Source: a virus
Reading direction: 5' to 3' (one strand)
Virus record (IMG/VR): IMGVR_UViG_3300013094_000008
Span: 1 to 38,794 of that record
Length of the DNA stretch: 38,794 nt
Part shown: positions 22,482-30,782 of the stretch, in pieces
How the letters are laid out: each line of letters opens with the position of its first letter
Numbering within the stretch: the first letter of the stretch is position 1
Program-made: the position numbers and the translations under genes
The notes under the pieces: model-generated
Seen by the model: only the letters and a program-made list of their open reading frames with translations
What the model was told of the DNA's origin: nothing
The model's database searches: none

Positions 22482-25400
22482 TATGCGTATCCTTTTGTTA
22501 AGTTAGCGTAGTAGTTAGTTCCATCATACCAAATATCAATAATATCAATAGAACTTGCCGCTGTAGATAATGTTTTACTACCACCAGCAAACTTCATTGT
22601 GCTTGACATAGTGCGTGAACCTGTTGAGTCTTGGTTAACTACTAATCTGATTTTTTGTCCTGTTATTGGACTTGTAAATCCATTTAATGTCAAGGCACCG
22701 TTTAATGTAATAGTTTGATTATAACCGTTTTGAGCGTTAGGTGCTATTGTTCCGCTTGTTGTTCCAAAACTGTAACTTGGTCCATTTTGAATAACAGCGT
22801 TGGCAACAAATGCTCTTCCTACATATGATGATGATGTGTAACCAGGTGTAATATAAATGTGTCCAGGACTTGTAGCACCACCTGTGCTTTTTGTGTATTG
22901 TAAAAAAATATTAGCGGCGACGCTTCCGCCCACTGGACCTGTGTAACTTAATATTTGTAATGGGGCAGATGTTGGTCCAATAATACCTTGGGTTACAGCA
23001 CTACCGCCAAATATAAGATAGTTACTTGGTGTTATTGTTATATTACCTGTATTTGTAATAACTGGTGTAGATATATTAGCCGCCGCTTGAATATTGGCAC
23101 TAAAATATGCTGATGTTCCAGTTATTGCCGCACCAAAGTAACCTGAACTTGCGTTCAATGCTCCCATTGATAATGCGGCATATATGTTTGGAGACAAGTT
23201 ACTATTCCAAGGTGCTCCTGATGGAACTTGTCCTATTGCTATATCTTCTACTAAAACAAATGAACCTGGTCCTCTACCATCATATAAAATACCAGCAATA
23301 CTGTCAGCAGTTGTATAGTTACTAAAGTGTTTGATTAACATACCACCTTGTGCGTAGTTACTTAATGATGTATAAGTTACATTGCCGCCAACAACAAAAT
23401 ATGGGTCATAAGGATTAGCAAGAACAACAGCACCACTTAACCCAATGTTGTTTCCAATATTTGCTGTTCCAATAGCATTGATGGTTAAGTCAATGTTACT
23501 TGTTTGGTAAATGTTGCTAATCATATTACCATTAGAAGCAATAATAATATTACCAGCAGTAATGTTACCTGAATAACTTGGTAAGTATGCCGCCACATTA
23601 CTATTAGCATAACTTGTTTTAGTTGCGATAGCGGTGTTAGCACTATTCAAACCTGTTTGTAAGTTACTAATACTTGTGTTAGCAGAGTTTAACCCTGTCT
23701 GTAAACCAGCAGTCGTAGTGTTACCTGTAGATATTGCTGTGTTAGCAGAGTTCAAACCTGTTTGTAAGTTACTAATACTTGTGTTAGCAGTATTAAGTCC
23801 AGTCTGTAATCCACTGATACTTGTATTGGCACTATTCAACCCTGTTTGTAATCCTGCGGTGGTTGTGTTACCAGTAGAAATAGCAGTATTCGCAGAGTTT
23901 AAGCCAGTTTGAACACCAGCGATTGTAGTATTAGCAGAGTTTAACCCTGTCTGTAAGTTTGTCAATGTAGTATTGGCTGTATTCAAACCAGTTTGAATGC
24001 CACTTACAGTCGTGTTACTTGTATTCAATCCTGTCTGTAAGTTAGTTACAGTTGTATTAAGAGTTGAAATACTTGAGTTGGCTGTGTTTAATCCTGTCTG
24101 AACGCCAGCAATAGTTGTGTTTGCTGTATTCAAACCTGTCTGTAAGTTAGTTACAGTTGTATTAAGAGTTGAAATACTTGAGTTGGCTGTGTTTAAGCCA
24201 GTTTGAATACCACTTATTGTAGAGTTGGCAGAGTTTAAGCCAGTTTGAATACCACTTAAATCAGTCCAAATGTAACCAATAGTTGGGTCAATATTAGCGG
24301 CAAGATAACTTGCTACTTGTGTATTACCATAACTTGAACCACCACCAGTGTAAGCAGTAGATTGAACTGTTCCATCACTAAACTTAACACCACTACTACC
24401 TAATGTTGTTAGATTTGTAACAACTATATTATTGGCTGTTAAGTTACCTGAATAACTTGGTAAGTATGCGGCGACATTACTATTAGCATAACTTGTTTTA
24501 GTTGCGATAGCAGTATTGGCAGAGTTTAAGCCAGTTTGAATACCACTTGCCGTTGTATTTGCTGTATTCAATCCAGTTTGTAAGTTGCTAATAGTTGTAT
24601 TGTATGCCAAACCTGTTACATTGTAAGCATTACCATTTAAGTAACTTGTAGCATTGACATTGCCAACTTTGATAGAATCAAATATAATATTAGGGTCAGT
24701 TAAGTTTACAACATTACCACTTGGTTCTGCTACTACATTACTGAAAAATACCCATTGTGCTGTATTGTAATCTCGTGTCATACCAGTGTGAGCATACACA
24801 TTGGCTGGTCCACCTATAAAGTGACTATACAATCCAATATCATAGTTGTATGGATATGCTGGGCTTGCTGTCAAATAAACTAATGGGGTTTGAACACTTA
24901 AAGGATTGTAACTGATAGTATTAATGTTACTTACATTTAAGTTACCCTGAATCCATACATCTTCAGCAAAACTTGCTCCACCGCTAACTTGTAAAGCACC
25001 TGTGCCTACGCCCGTAGCATTAGTTGTGTTTGTGATAATAAGAGGACTTGTTAAAGAACCAACGCTTGTAATATTTGGTTGAGCATTAACAGTTAAAGTT
25101 CCGCCTGTAAGTCCATTATAAGTTGGCAAATATGCGGCAACATTACTATTAGCATAAACTTCACCAACTAAAGTTGTTACACTTGCTTGTAAAGCAGTAA
25201 TAGAAGTGTTTGCTGTATTCAACCCTGTTTGAACACCAGCAATAGTGCTGTTGGCACTATTCAAGCCAGTTTGTAAACCAGCAGTCGTAGTATTGCCTGT
25301 AGAAATAGCAGTATTAGCACTATTCAAACCAGTTTGTAGATTTGATATAGAAGTATTGGCTGTGTTTAATCCTGTTTGAATACCAGCAATAGTGCTGTTA

Positions 25401-26647
25401 GCAGTATTAAGCCCAGTCTGTAAACCCGCTGTAGTTGTATTACCAGTAGAAATAGCAGTATTAGCACTATTCAAACCAGTTTGTAGATTTGATATAGAAG
25501 TATTGGCTGTATTCAACCCAGTCTGTATTCCACTTACAGTTGTATTGCTGGTATTAAGTCCAGTTTGTAAGTTTGTGATACTTGTTGTAGCATTTGTTAT
25601 GTTTGTATTGGCTGTGTTAAGCCCTGTTTGAATACCACTAACTGTAGTGTTACTTGTATTCAAACCTGTTTGTAGATTTGATACATTGGCATTGGTTGTT
25701 GTTAAACCAGATTGTAAAGTGGAAATATTTGAGTTAGCACTATTCAAACCAGTTTGTAAACCAGTAATAAGTGTAGCATTTCCACTACTGTAAGTGAACA
25801 ATGTTGAAATATTTGTGTTAGCAGTATTAAGCCCAGTCTGTAAACCCGCTGTAGTTGTATTACCAGTAGAAATGGCTGTGTTAGCACTATTCAAACCTGT
25901 TTGTAGATTGGTAATATTAGTGTTTGCTGTATTCAACCCTGTTTGTAAGCCAGCGGTTGTTGTATTACCTGATGATATTGCGGCATTAGCACTATTCAAC
26001 CCTGTTTGTAAACCACTAATACTTGTATTGGCGGTGTTTAAGCCAGTTTGTAGATTAGTAATATTAGTATTAGCAGTATTAAGTCCAGTTTGTAGTCCAC
26101 TTGTTGTTGTATTGCCAGTAGCAATAGCAGTATTAGCACTATTCAAACCTGTCTGTAAGTTTTGAGTGTTAGTAATGGCTGTGGTAATGTTAGCATTAGC
26201 ACTATTCAAGCCAGTTTGTAAACCTGACAATAAAGTTTGTTGACTTGTGGCATTAGATTGCCACGCTGTGTTTGAACTATTCAAACCAGTCTGTAAGTTT
26301 GACAAATCAACCCAAATATAACCAATAGTAGGGTCAACATTACTTGCCAAATATGCGGCAACATTGGCATTTGTATAAGATGACATAGCACCTGTTACAT
26401 ATGCTTTAATAGTTGTATTACCAGTAGCAGGGTCAAGTGCGAAGTTGACATTACCATTGTTGTCTAACAATGTTAACAACGCTTGTGCGGAGTTTGGATA
26501 AGCACTAATGCTTTGTCCATAAAGTCCAGCCGTGTTTGTAGATGGAATATTGGCTATAACAATATTCGCATTTACTGTGCTGTATAATCCTGCTGTATTA
26601 CCAGCGACAACTGTGTAAGTTGTGCTATTTCCATATAAACTTGGCAT
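22481..26647 (-). CDS. Trimeric coiled-coil tail fibre, 1388 aa
   Basis: Two blocks (about residues 120-490 and 800-1005) consist of 14-residue units of the type LQTGLNTANTSISN. Hydrophobic residues L, L, A and I fall at 4-3-4-3 spacing, so each unit is two heptads; longer 21-residue units containing AISTGNTTTAG keep the same register. The middle (about 510-700) has a NITSVGSLTSPLIITN element and globular beta sequence. The C-terminus (GQKIRLVVNQDSTGSRTMSS, DIIDIWYDGTNYYANLTKGY) matches common phage fibre tips. A homotrimeric rod with globular knobs for host binding is inferred. AAGGA supports the start. Confidence 0.8.
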   Translation of the reverse strand: MPSLYGNSTTYTVVAGNTAGLYSTVNANIVIANIPSTNTAGLYGQSISAYPNSAQALLTLLDNNGNVNFALDPATGNTTIKAYVTGAMSSYTNANVAAYLASNVDPTIGYIWVDLSNLQTGLNSSNTAWQSNATSQQTLLSGLQTGLNSANANITTAITNTQNLQTGLNSANTAIATGNTTTSGLQTGLNTANTNITNLQTGLNTANTSISGLQTGLNSANAAISSGNTTTAGLQTGLNTANTNITNLQTGLNSANTAISTGNTTTAGLQTGLNTANTNISTLFTYSSGNATLITGLQTGLNSANSNISTLQSGLTTTNANVSNLQTGLNTSNTTVSGIQTGLNTANTNITNATTSITNLQTGLNTSNTTVSGIQTGLNTANTSISNLQTGLNSANTAISTGNTTTAGLQTGLNTANSTIAGIQTGLNTANTSISNLQTGLNSANTAISTGNTTTAGLQTGLNSANSTIAGVQTGLNTANTSITALQASVTTLVGEVYANSNVAAYLPTYNGLTGGTLTVNAQPNITSVGSLTSPLIITNTTNATGVGTGALQVSGGASFAEDVWIQGNLNVSNINTISYNPLSVQTPLVYLTASPAYPYNYDIGLYSHFIGGPANVYAHTGMTRDYNTAQWVFFSNVVAEPSGNVVNLTDPNIIFDSIKVGNVNATSYLNGNAYNVTGLAYNTTISNLQTGLNTANTTASGIQTGLNSANTAIATKTSYANSNVAAYLPSYSGNLTANNIVVTNLTTLGSSGVKFSDGTVQSTAYTGGGSSYGNTQVASYLAANIDPTIGYIWTDLSGIQTGLNSANSTISGIQTGLNTANSSISTLNTTVTNLQTGLNTANTTIAGVQTGLNTANSSISTLNTTVTNLQTGLNTSNTTVSGIQTGLNTANTTLTNLQTGLNSANTTIAGVQTGLNSANTAISTGNTTTAGLQTGLNSANTSISGLQTGLNTANTSISNLQTGLNSANTAISTGNTTTAGLQTGLNSANTSISNLQTGLNSANTAIATKTSYANSNVAAYLPSYSGNITAGNIIIASNGNMISNIYQTSNIDLTINAIGTANIGNNIGLSGAVVLANPYDPYFVVGGNVTYTSLSNYAQGGMLIKHFSNYTTADSIAGILYDGRGPGSFVLVEDIAIGQVPSGAPWNSNLSPNIYAALSMGALNASSGYFGAAITGTSAYFSANIQAAANISTPVITNTGNITITPSNYLIFGGSAVTQGIIGPTSAPLQILSYTGPVGGSVAANIFLQYTKSTGGATSPGHIYITPGYTSSSYVGRAFVANAVIQNGPSYSFGTTSGTIAPNAQNGYNQTITLNGALTLNGFTSPITGQKIRLVVNQDSTGSRTMSSTMKFAGGSKTLSTAASSIDIIDIWYDGTNYYANLTKGYA
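23630..24245 (-). repeat. 42/63-bp coding repeats, distal fibre block
   Basis: DNA copies of the 14- and 21-residue heptad units of the fibre. Some pairs of copies are nearly identical over more than one unit, which marks recent duplication. Confidence 0.8.
25195..26300 (-). repeat. 42/63-bp coding repeats, proximal fibre block
   Basis: Longer block of the same heptad units. Lengths are multiples of 21 bases throughout, so gain or loss of a unit keeps both reading frame and coiled-coil register. Confidence 0.8.
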
Positions 26648-26657
26648 CAGTTAGTCC

Positions 26658-27386
26658 TTATTTTGCTGTAAAACGAGGAACTCTACGAGGTTGGAATATG
26701 CTTGTTAAACGATTATGTCCACCACTCCATTTACCTTTGCTGTTTTGGTCCTCAATGATGTTGTATGCTTCCTCAAACTTTGCTTTGTATACTTCAGCAT
26801 CTTCTGGGCTTTTGCGTTTAACATAATAACAATGTAATGTGCCATAAACATAGCCTTCTGGAAAACTTCCTAAAATACCATTGTTTAATACTGTATTACC
26901 ATTAACATCTGTGCTGAATAAGTTGGCAAATGTTCTGTAGTAATATAGATTAACAACATCACCTTGTGACAACTTGGGAATAAACTCATAATGTTGTCCA
27001 ACCTCACCAAACTTGCCACGATACACAGCAGGAATGTTGATAGGTGTTAGATACAAACTTTGTATTAAACCTTCGCTGATAATATCTCTGTCACCATAGC
27101 GGTCATATACAATCCAAGGACCTAAACTACTTGCTGGGTCAGTTCCGCTGGTTTTGTAAAATAAAATAGGTTTAAGCATATCGCCTGGAATGGCAATATG
27201 TCCCAAACTATCTGCTGTTGCCTGAAACTGACTACTTGTAGGGTCACTACGCATAACTGGCAGTTCCAAGTTACGCATCATCATCTCAGCCATAAAGATA
27301 CATTCTTTAATCTCGTTGGTATTATTGCTTCCTGTAAAATCTTGTATAAAACTAACAAGAGCATTTGCGTCTGCTATTTGACTCAT
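26658..27386 (-). CDS. Head-tail adaptor-like protein, 242 aa
   Basis: Begins MSQIADANALVSFIQDFTGSNNTNEIKECIFMAEMMMRNLELPVMRSD, a helical start common to adaptor proteins that add to the portal ring. Then follow HIAIPGDMLKPILFYKTSG, DRYGDRDII and GDVVNLYYYRTFANLF, typical of the middle domain in podovirus adaptor proteins. The C-terminus is basic (SGGHNRLTSIFQPRRVPRFTAK). Position between the capsid/connector genes and the fibre fits a gp11/SU10 adaptor role linking portal to nozzle. Confidence 0.6.
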   Translation of the reverse strand: MSQIADANALVSFIQDFTGSNNTNEIKECIFMAEMMMRNLELPVMRSDPTSSQFQATADSLGHIAIPGDMLKPILFYKTSGTDPASSLGPWIVYDRYGDRDIISEGLIQSLYLTPINIPAVYRGKFGEVGQHYEFIPKLSQGDVVNLYYYRTFANLFSTDVNGNTVLNNGILGSFPEGYVYGTLHCYYVKRKSPEDAEVYKAKFEEAYNIIEDQNSKGKWSGGHNRLTSIFQPRRVPRFTAK

Positions 27387-27388
27387 TA

Positions 27389-27994
27389 TTATCTTCCATT
27401 AAAAAACTTCTGTTGTCCAACTTTTGCTGGATATGGAACATCAACTGGAATAGGTAGTTTACCGTGCGGGTAACATACATATTGATTGTATTCTGTTTCA
27501 ACAACTTTGTAAAACTGTGCTTTAAGCGTTCTGTCACGCTTAATAACTTGCCAAGGCATTCCACCAAAGTATTCATCACTAATACGAATGGCGATTACAT
27601 CTGGTAAATCCATCCATTTATATGTTAGTTTACCATCATCACCAATAGGTGCTAATGGGTCTGGTATGCCTTGCTCACTGGCGGCACGATAACGCTTACA
27701 TCTTTCAGCAATCGCTTCCGCATTAAACTGTTCACGGGTAATATAAAACTTACCATCTTTTCTGCCTGTAGTAATAAGAATATTTTTGCTCTTATTAAAA
27801 TCACTACGCTTCCAATCGCCTTTCATACTTCTATACAACTCATTGCTACGACTTAACAAAGCCTCGCTTGTGCCTTCGCCCGCAATCAATCTGTTATCTT
27901 GGCGATAAAAGTCCTGATTAAACTCAGGTTCGTTATCATCGTCTAACAAACTTGCGTTGGGGTTGTTCAAACTATATTCATCATTTGGATTCAT
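27389..27994 (-). CDS. Hypothetical head/connector-region protein, 201 aa
   Basis: Unrecognised protein with an acidic Asn-rich start (MNPNDEYSLNNPNASLLDDDNEPEFNQDFYRQ) and a mixed alpha/beta body (FYITREQFNAEAIAERCKRYRAA, YKWMDLPDVIAIRISDEYFGGMPW). AGGAA supports the start. It is the first gene after the capsid terminator and its own promoter-like box, two bases ahead of the adaptor gene, so a head-tail joining or completion role is possible. No family can be named. Confidence 0.65.
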   Translation of the reverse strand: MNPNDEYSLNNPNASLLDDDNEPEFNQDFYRQDNRLIAGEGTSEALLSRSNELYRSMKGDWKRSDFNKSKNILITTGRKDGKFYITREQFNAEAIAERCKRYRAASEQGIPDPLAPIGDDGKLTYKWMDLPDVIAIRISDEYFGGMPWQVIKRDRTLKAQFYKVVETEYNQYVCYPHGKLPIPVDVPYPAKVGQQKFFNGR

Positions 27995-28012
27995 TATTGT
28001 ATTCCTGTAATA

Positions 28013-28025
28013 GATTTATTTATGC
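28013..28025 (-). promoter_or_regulatory. NATAAATA promoter-like box before the tail genes
   Basis: Minus strand GCATAAATAAATC, 11 bases after the terminator hairpin at 28036-28058. The predicted start near 28011 leaves a leader of about 17 bases with AGGA. It restarts transcription for the connector and tail genes. Confidence 0.5.
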
Positions 28026-28035
28026 TTAAAAGAAG

Positions 28036-28058
28036 AAAGGGGACACGAAGTCCCCTTT
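28036..28058 (-). terminator. Rho-independent terminator after the major capsid gene
   Basis: On the minus strand AAAGGGGAC, loop TTCGT, GTCCCCTTT forms a perfect nine-base-pair stem, followed by CTTCTTTT. It lies 22 bases after the capsid stop codon. It is the clearest terminator in the genome. Confidence 0.85.
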
Positions 28059-28080
28059 GATATACAAACTAATCGTTAGA

Positions 28081-29280
28081 TTAGAATGATGAACCACCCC
28101 AAGCGTTCAAACGAACAACTAAAGAAGATGGACGCAATGGACCAGCACCCATACTGTTTAGAGTAGGAGCAGTAGCACTTGCTGAAATGTCGTGTAGAAC
28201 AGCGACACCTGCTGGGTTACGAACGATTAAAGTTCCTTCCATAATGAACTGGTCAAGTGATGCGTCAGCATTACTGAAAATCTCATTGTTAGGACCTAAA
28301 TCACGCAATGAACCCCATTGTAGCACTTCTTCGTTCAAGAAGTAGATTTGGTTACTTACACCAACTTGGTCCATAATCCAAGAATCATAGATTTCGTATG
28401 TGTAGTTAAAATCGCCTTCGTAAGTTTGAATGCTATCACCACGCTCACTGTTTACACGGTTGATACCACGACTTGTAGGGAATGTATCGCTCAAGTGTGT
28501 GCGTAGGCTTGTTGGGCAAACGATTGTGCGGATTTTTGCGTTGAAACGCTTTTCAGCCGCTGTAACCAACTGTTTGTAAATCGCAGGATAGAACTGGCTC
28601 AATGCTTCGTCTGAACCTACATAGTATGTAGAACCCAAATAAGCACCACCTGTGCCACCAACTACGATGTTAGCGATAGTAGATGTTGTATCTGCTGTTT
28701 CGCTGTTTACATAAGTTGTGAACAACTGGACATTACCGCTTGTGCTATTGAAACTGTGTGTTCCAGCGAAAGCGTTTAATGAACCCATACGGCGACCAGT
28801 TTGACCTGATGGTAAGTTAGAAGCAGAACCTGATTGTCCGCCGTATTTTGTGCCAATCTGGTCAGCACGAACAAGTTGTGCTTCCACATCAAACATTAGT
28901 TCAATAAGTTGCTTAACTTCTTGATATGCTTGTGGGTCGCCACCTGATTGTTCAACAGCACGGCTTGAGCCTGTAGCAGAAATAACTGTTGAGAATATTT
29001 GAGTATAGTTACCCAAGTTAGCACGGCTATTTGATTCTGCTAAAGAAGCAGTAACAGCGGCACCTTCTGCGTTTGCTTGTGTTGCTGGCAAACGATATAC
29101 ATCGTTAGTCCACAATGGTAATGTAGAAACAACTTTGCGTTTCTTTGCCATAGCCATATTCAACACTGGTGTGTCGTCTTTAACACGGTTAGATACATCT
29201 AAATCTAAATCTTTGACAACGATATCTGAAGCGTATGCTGTAGTTCCGTTGCCAATAGCGGATGTTGTGATTTGTGACAT
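28081..29280 (-). CDS. Major capsid protein, SU10/DUF5309-like, 399 aa
   Basis: The N-terminal part (VVKDLDLDVSNRVKDDTPVLNMAMAKKRKVVSTLPLWTNDVYRLPA) and LIELMFDVEAQLVRADQIG around residue 130 follow the DUF5309 pattern of the phage SU10 head-protein family, an HK97-fold capsid. ITTSAIGNG at the start, KIRTIVCPTSLRTHLS and YEIYDSWIMDQVGVSNQIYFLNEE fit the A-domain and later strands. It forms the icosahedral shell. It follows a scaffold-like gene, has a strong AAAGGA start and is closed by a terminator, as expected for the most-expressed gene. Assignment is by pattern and by position. Confidence 0.82.
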   Translation of the reverse strand: MSQITTSAIGNGTTAYASDIVVKDLDLDVSNRVKDDTPVLNMAMAKKRKVVSTLPLWTNDVYRLPATQANAEGAAVTASLAESNSRANLGNYTQIFSTVISATGSSRAVEQSGGDPQAYQEVKQLIELMFDVEAQLVRADQIGTKYGGQSGSASNLPSGQTGRRMGSLNAFAGTHSFNSTSGNVQLFTTYVNSETADTTSTIANIVVGGTGGAYLGSTYYVGSDEALSQFYPAIYKQLVTAAEKRFNAKIRTIVCPTSLRTHLSDTFPTSRGINRVNSERGDSIQTYEGDFNYTYEIYDSWIMDQVGVSNQIYFLNEEVLQWGSLRDLGPNNEIFSNADASLDQFIMEGTLIVRNPAGVAVLHDISASATAPTLNSMGAGPLRPSSLVVRLNAWGGSSF

Positions 29281-29312
29281 TTTATTTTTCCTTTAATGTT
29301 ATGTCTAATATT

Positions 29313-30455
29313 TTATCTGCGAGAACGCATTGCTTGTAACTTTGCGACTAACAGATTATCCTGGGCTTTCTTATCACCCTTTTTGGCGGCTTCTTGAAGC
29401 GATTCAATATTAGATTTAGGAGTATTGATTGTGGAGCGATTTTTTGTCAACGCCGCAATGCTACTACCAGCAGATTTTGCTGATGGTTTCTCTCTGTATT
29501 TCAATCCGTCACGCAACAGGCTCATAATATGTTCGTCACTACTGACCAAATCAATATTATCAATACCAGGCACTAACTGTGATTTTGCTCCTTGCCAACC
29601 CTTGCTTACTTTGTCTCGTATTTCGTTATATAGATACTCATTTTTGAGTTCTTTGTCTGTAAAGCCTTTTCTGTTTTGTTCCAATACTTGAGCAACTTGC
29701 TCTTTTCGTATTTGTTGAAACTGGTCAAGATTAGGTTTTAACTGACGAATAACTTGAGATTGTTGAGTAATATAACGCTCATTCTGTTCCATACTTGTTC
29801 TAATACGGGCAACAATGGCTGGGTCATTTGTTTGACTCAACTGTTGTTGGAATGTTTGTTGATATTGCTGAACTTTTAATATCTCATCATACGCTTTCTG
29901 TAACTGTGGGCGGACAGTAAACTCCATCGCTAAAGTTAGACCTTCTTGCTGTGCTCGTTGTTCTTTGAGATACTCATCAAACTCTGCTTTCTGAATCTTT
30001 AACTGTCTTGCTTCTTCGTGTATTGCTCCACCTTGTCCTAATATTGCTTGGGCTTGTTTAGCATCAATAATCATCTCTTTACCATTACGCATAAACTTAA
30101 ACTTTGCGTTAGGATTCTCTGTAGCAAACTCTACAAAGTCAATGATATCTTGTGCTGACGAGTTCTCATTACTTACCTGTTCAGGGGCTTCTGATTCATC
30201 GTTGCCTTCTACAACACCGTCTTCTGGTGTAACAACTTCTGGCTCTACGCTTGAGGAATCGCTTTCGTTATCCTCTGGTGCCACAGGGGAGTCATTAGTT
30301 GCCACTTCTGATTCACCTGTCTCTGTTTGTTTAGTAGCCTGAGCCTGATTACGCATTGCGGTCATTTTCTCTGCTATTGAGTCTAAACTTGGAACAGCAT
30401 TTTGGATAGGGGTCGCAGTCGTTGGACTGTTAGACATATCTAATATTTCACTCAT
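29313..30455 (-). CDS. Scaffold-like capsid assembly protein, 380 aa
   Basis: Residues 30-105 are acidic and disordered (ESEVATNDSPVAPEDNESDSSSVEPEVV...). Residues about 115-150 (AKFKFMRNGKEMIIDAKQAQAIL) look like a small fold. Residues 150-260 are a long Gln-rich helix/coiled coil (QLKIQKAEFDEYLKEQRAQQEG..., QVIRQLKPNLDQF). The C-terminus is basic (NLLVAKLQAMRSRR), the charge pattern of scaffold tails that bind the coat protein. It sits directly before the capsid gene. Scaffolding proteins guide procapsid assembly and leave before DNA packing. Confidence 0.7.
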   Translation of the reverse strand: MSEILDMSNSPTTATPIQNAVPSLDSIAEKMTAMRNQAQATKQTETGESEVATNDSPVAPEDNESDSSSVEPEVVTPEDGVVEGNDESEAPEQVSNENSSAQDIIDFVEFATENPNAKFKFMRNGKEMIIDAKQAQAILGQGGAIHEEARQLKIQKAEFDEYLKEQRAQQEGLTLAMEFTVRPQLQKAYDEILKVQQYQQTFQQQLSQTNDPAIVARIRTSMEQNERYITQQSQVIRQLKPNLDQFQQIRKEQVAQVLEQNRKGFTDKELKNEYLYNEIRDKVSKGWQGAKSQLVPGIDNIDLVSSDEHIMSLLRDGLKYREKPSAKSAGSSIAALTKNRSTINTPKSNIESLQEAAKKGDKKAQDNLLVAKLQAMRSRR

Positions 30456-30470
30456 TTTTGTTTTCCTTTA

Positions 30471-30782
30471 TTATATGGTGGGACCTTGTAAGTTTACCAC
30501 CTTGTTTTTGTTATCTACTTGTTTTGCCAAGTAGTCTACAAATCCTTCTATGCCAACGATTTGTTGAGTAATAGCCAATCGTTTAGCATCGTGTTCGTTC
30601 GTATACCCTTGTATTGCTGTAAGTTCTTTATACAAAGTTTTCTTATAGTCAATAACAAAGGTTTGTAAATCTACATTATTTATCAAGTTCTCTGCTAAAC
30701 TACCTCTTACCTTTATTTTATCTTGTTCGCTGGCAGATAGTTTAGCAATATTATTCGTATCAATACTTTTCTTATATTCCAT
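30471..30782 (-). CDS. Hypothetical protein between portal and scaffold, 103 aa
   Basis: Small helical protein (MEYKKSIDTNNIAKLSASEQDKIKVRGSLAENLINN...) ending in QQIVGIEGFVDYLAKQVDNKNKVVNL. A small gene often lies at this place in podovirus head operons, but I cannot name its function. It overlaps the portal stop by one base, so translation is probably coupled to the portal. Confidence 0.65.
   Translation of the reverse strand: MEYKKSIDTNNIAKLSASEQDKIKVRGSLAENLINNVDLQTFVIDYKKTLYKELTAIQGYTNEHDAKRLAITQQIVGIEGFVDYLAKQVDNKNKVVNLQGPTI

Noticed and set aside
23630-26300. Regularly spaced repeats that might suggest a CRISPR array
   Set aside because: The repeats are translated in frame as heptad units of a fibre; there are no unique spacers of constant length and no cas genes.
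22481-26647. Diversity-generating retroelement targeting the fibre
   Set aside because: No reverse transcriptase gene and no template/variable repeat pair with adenine-directed changes were seen.
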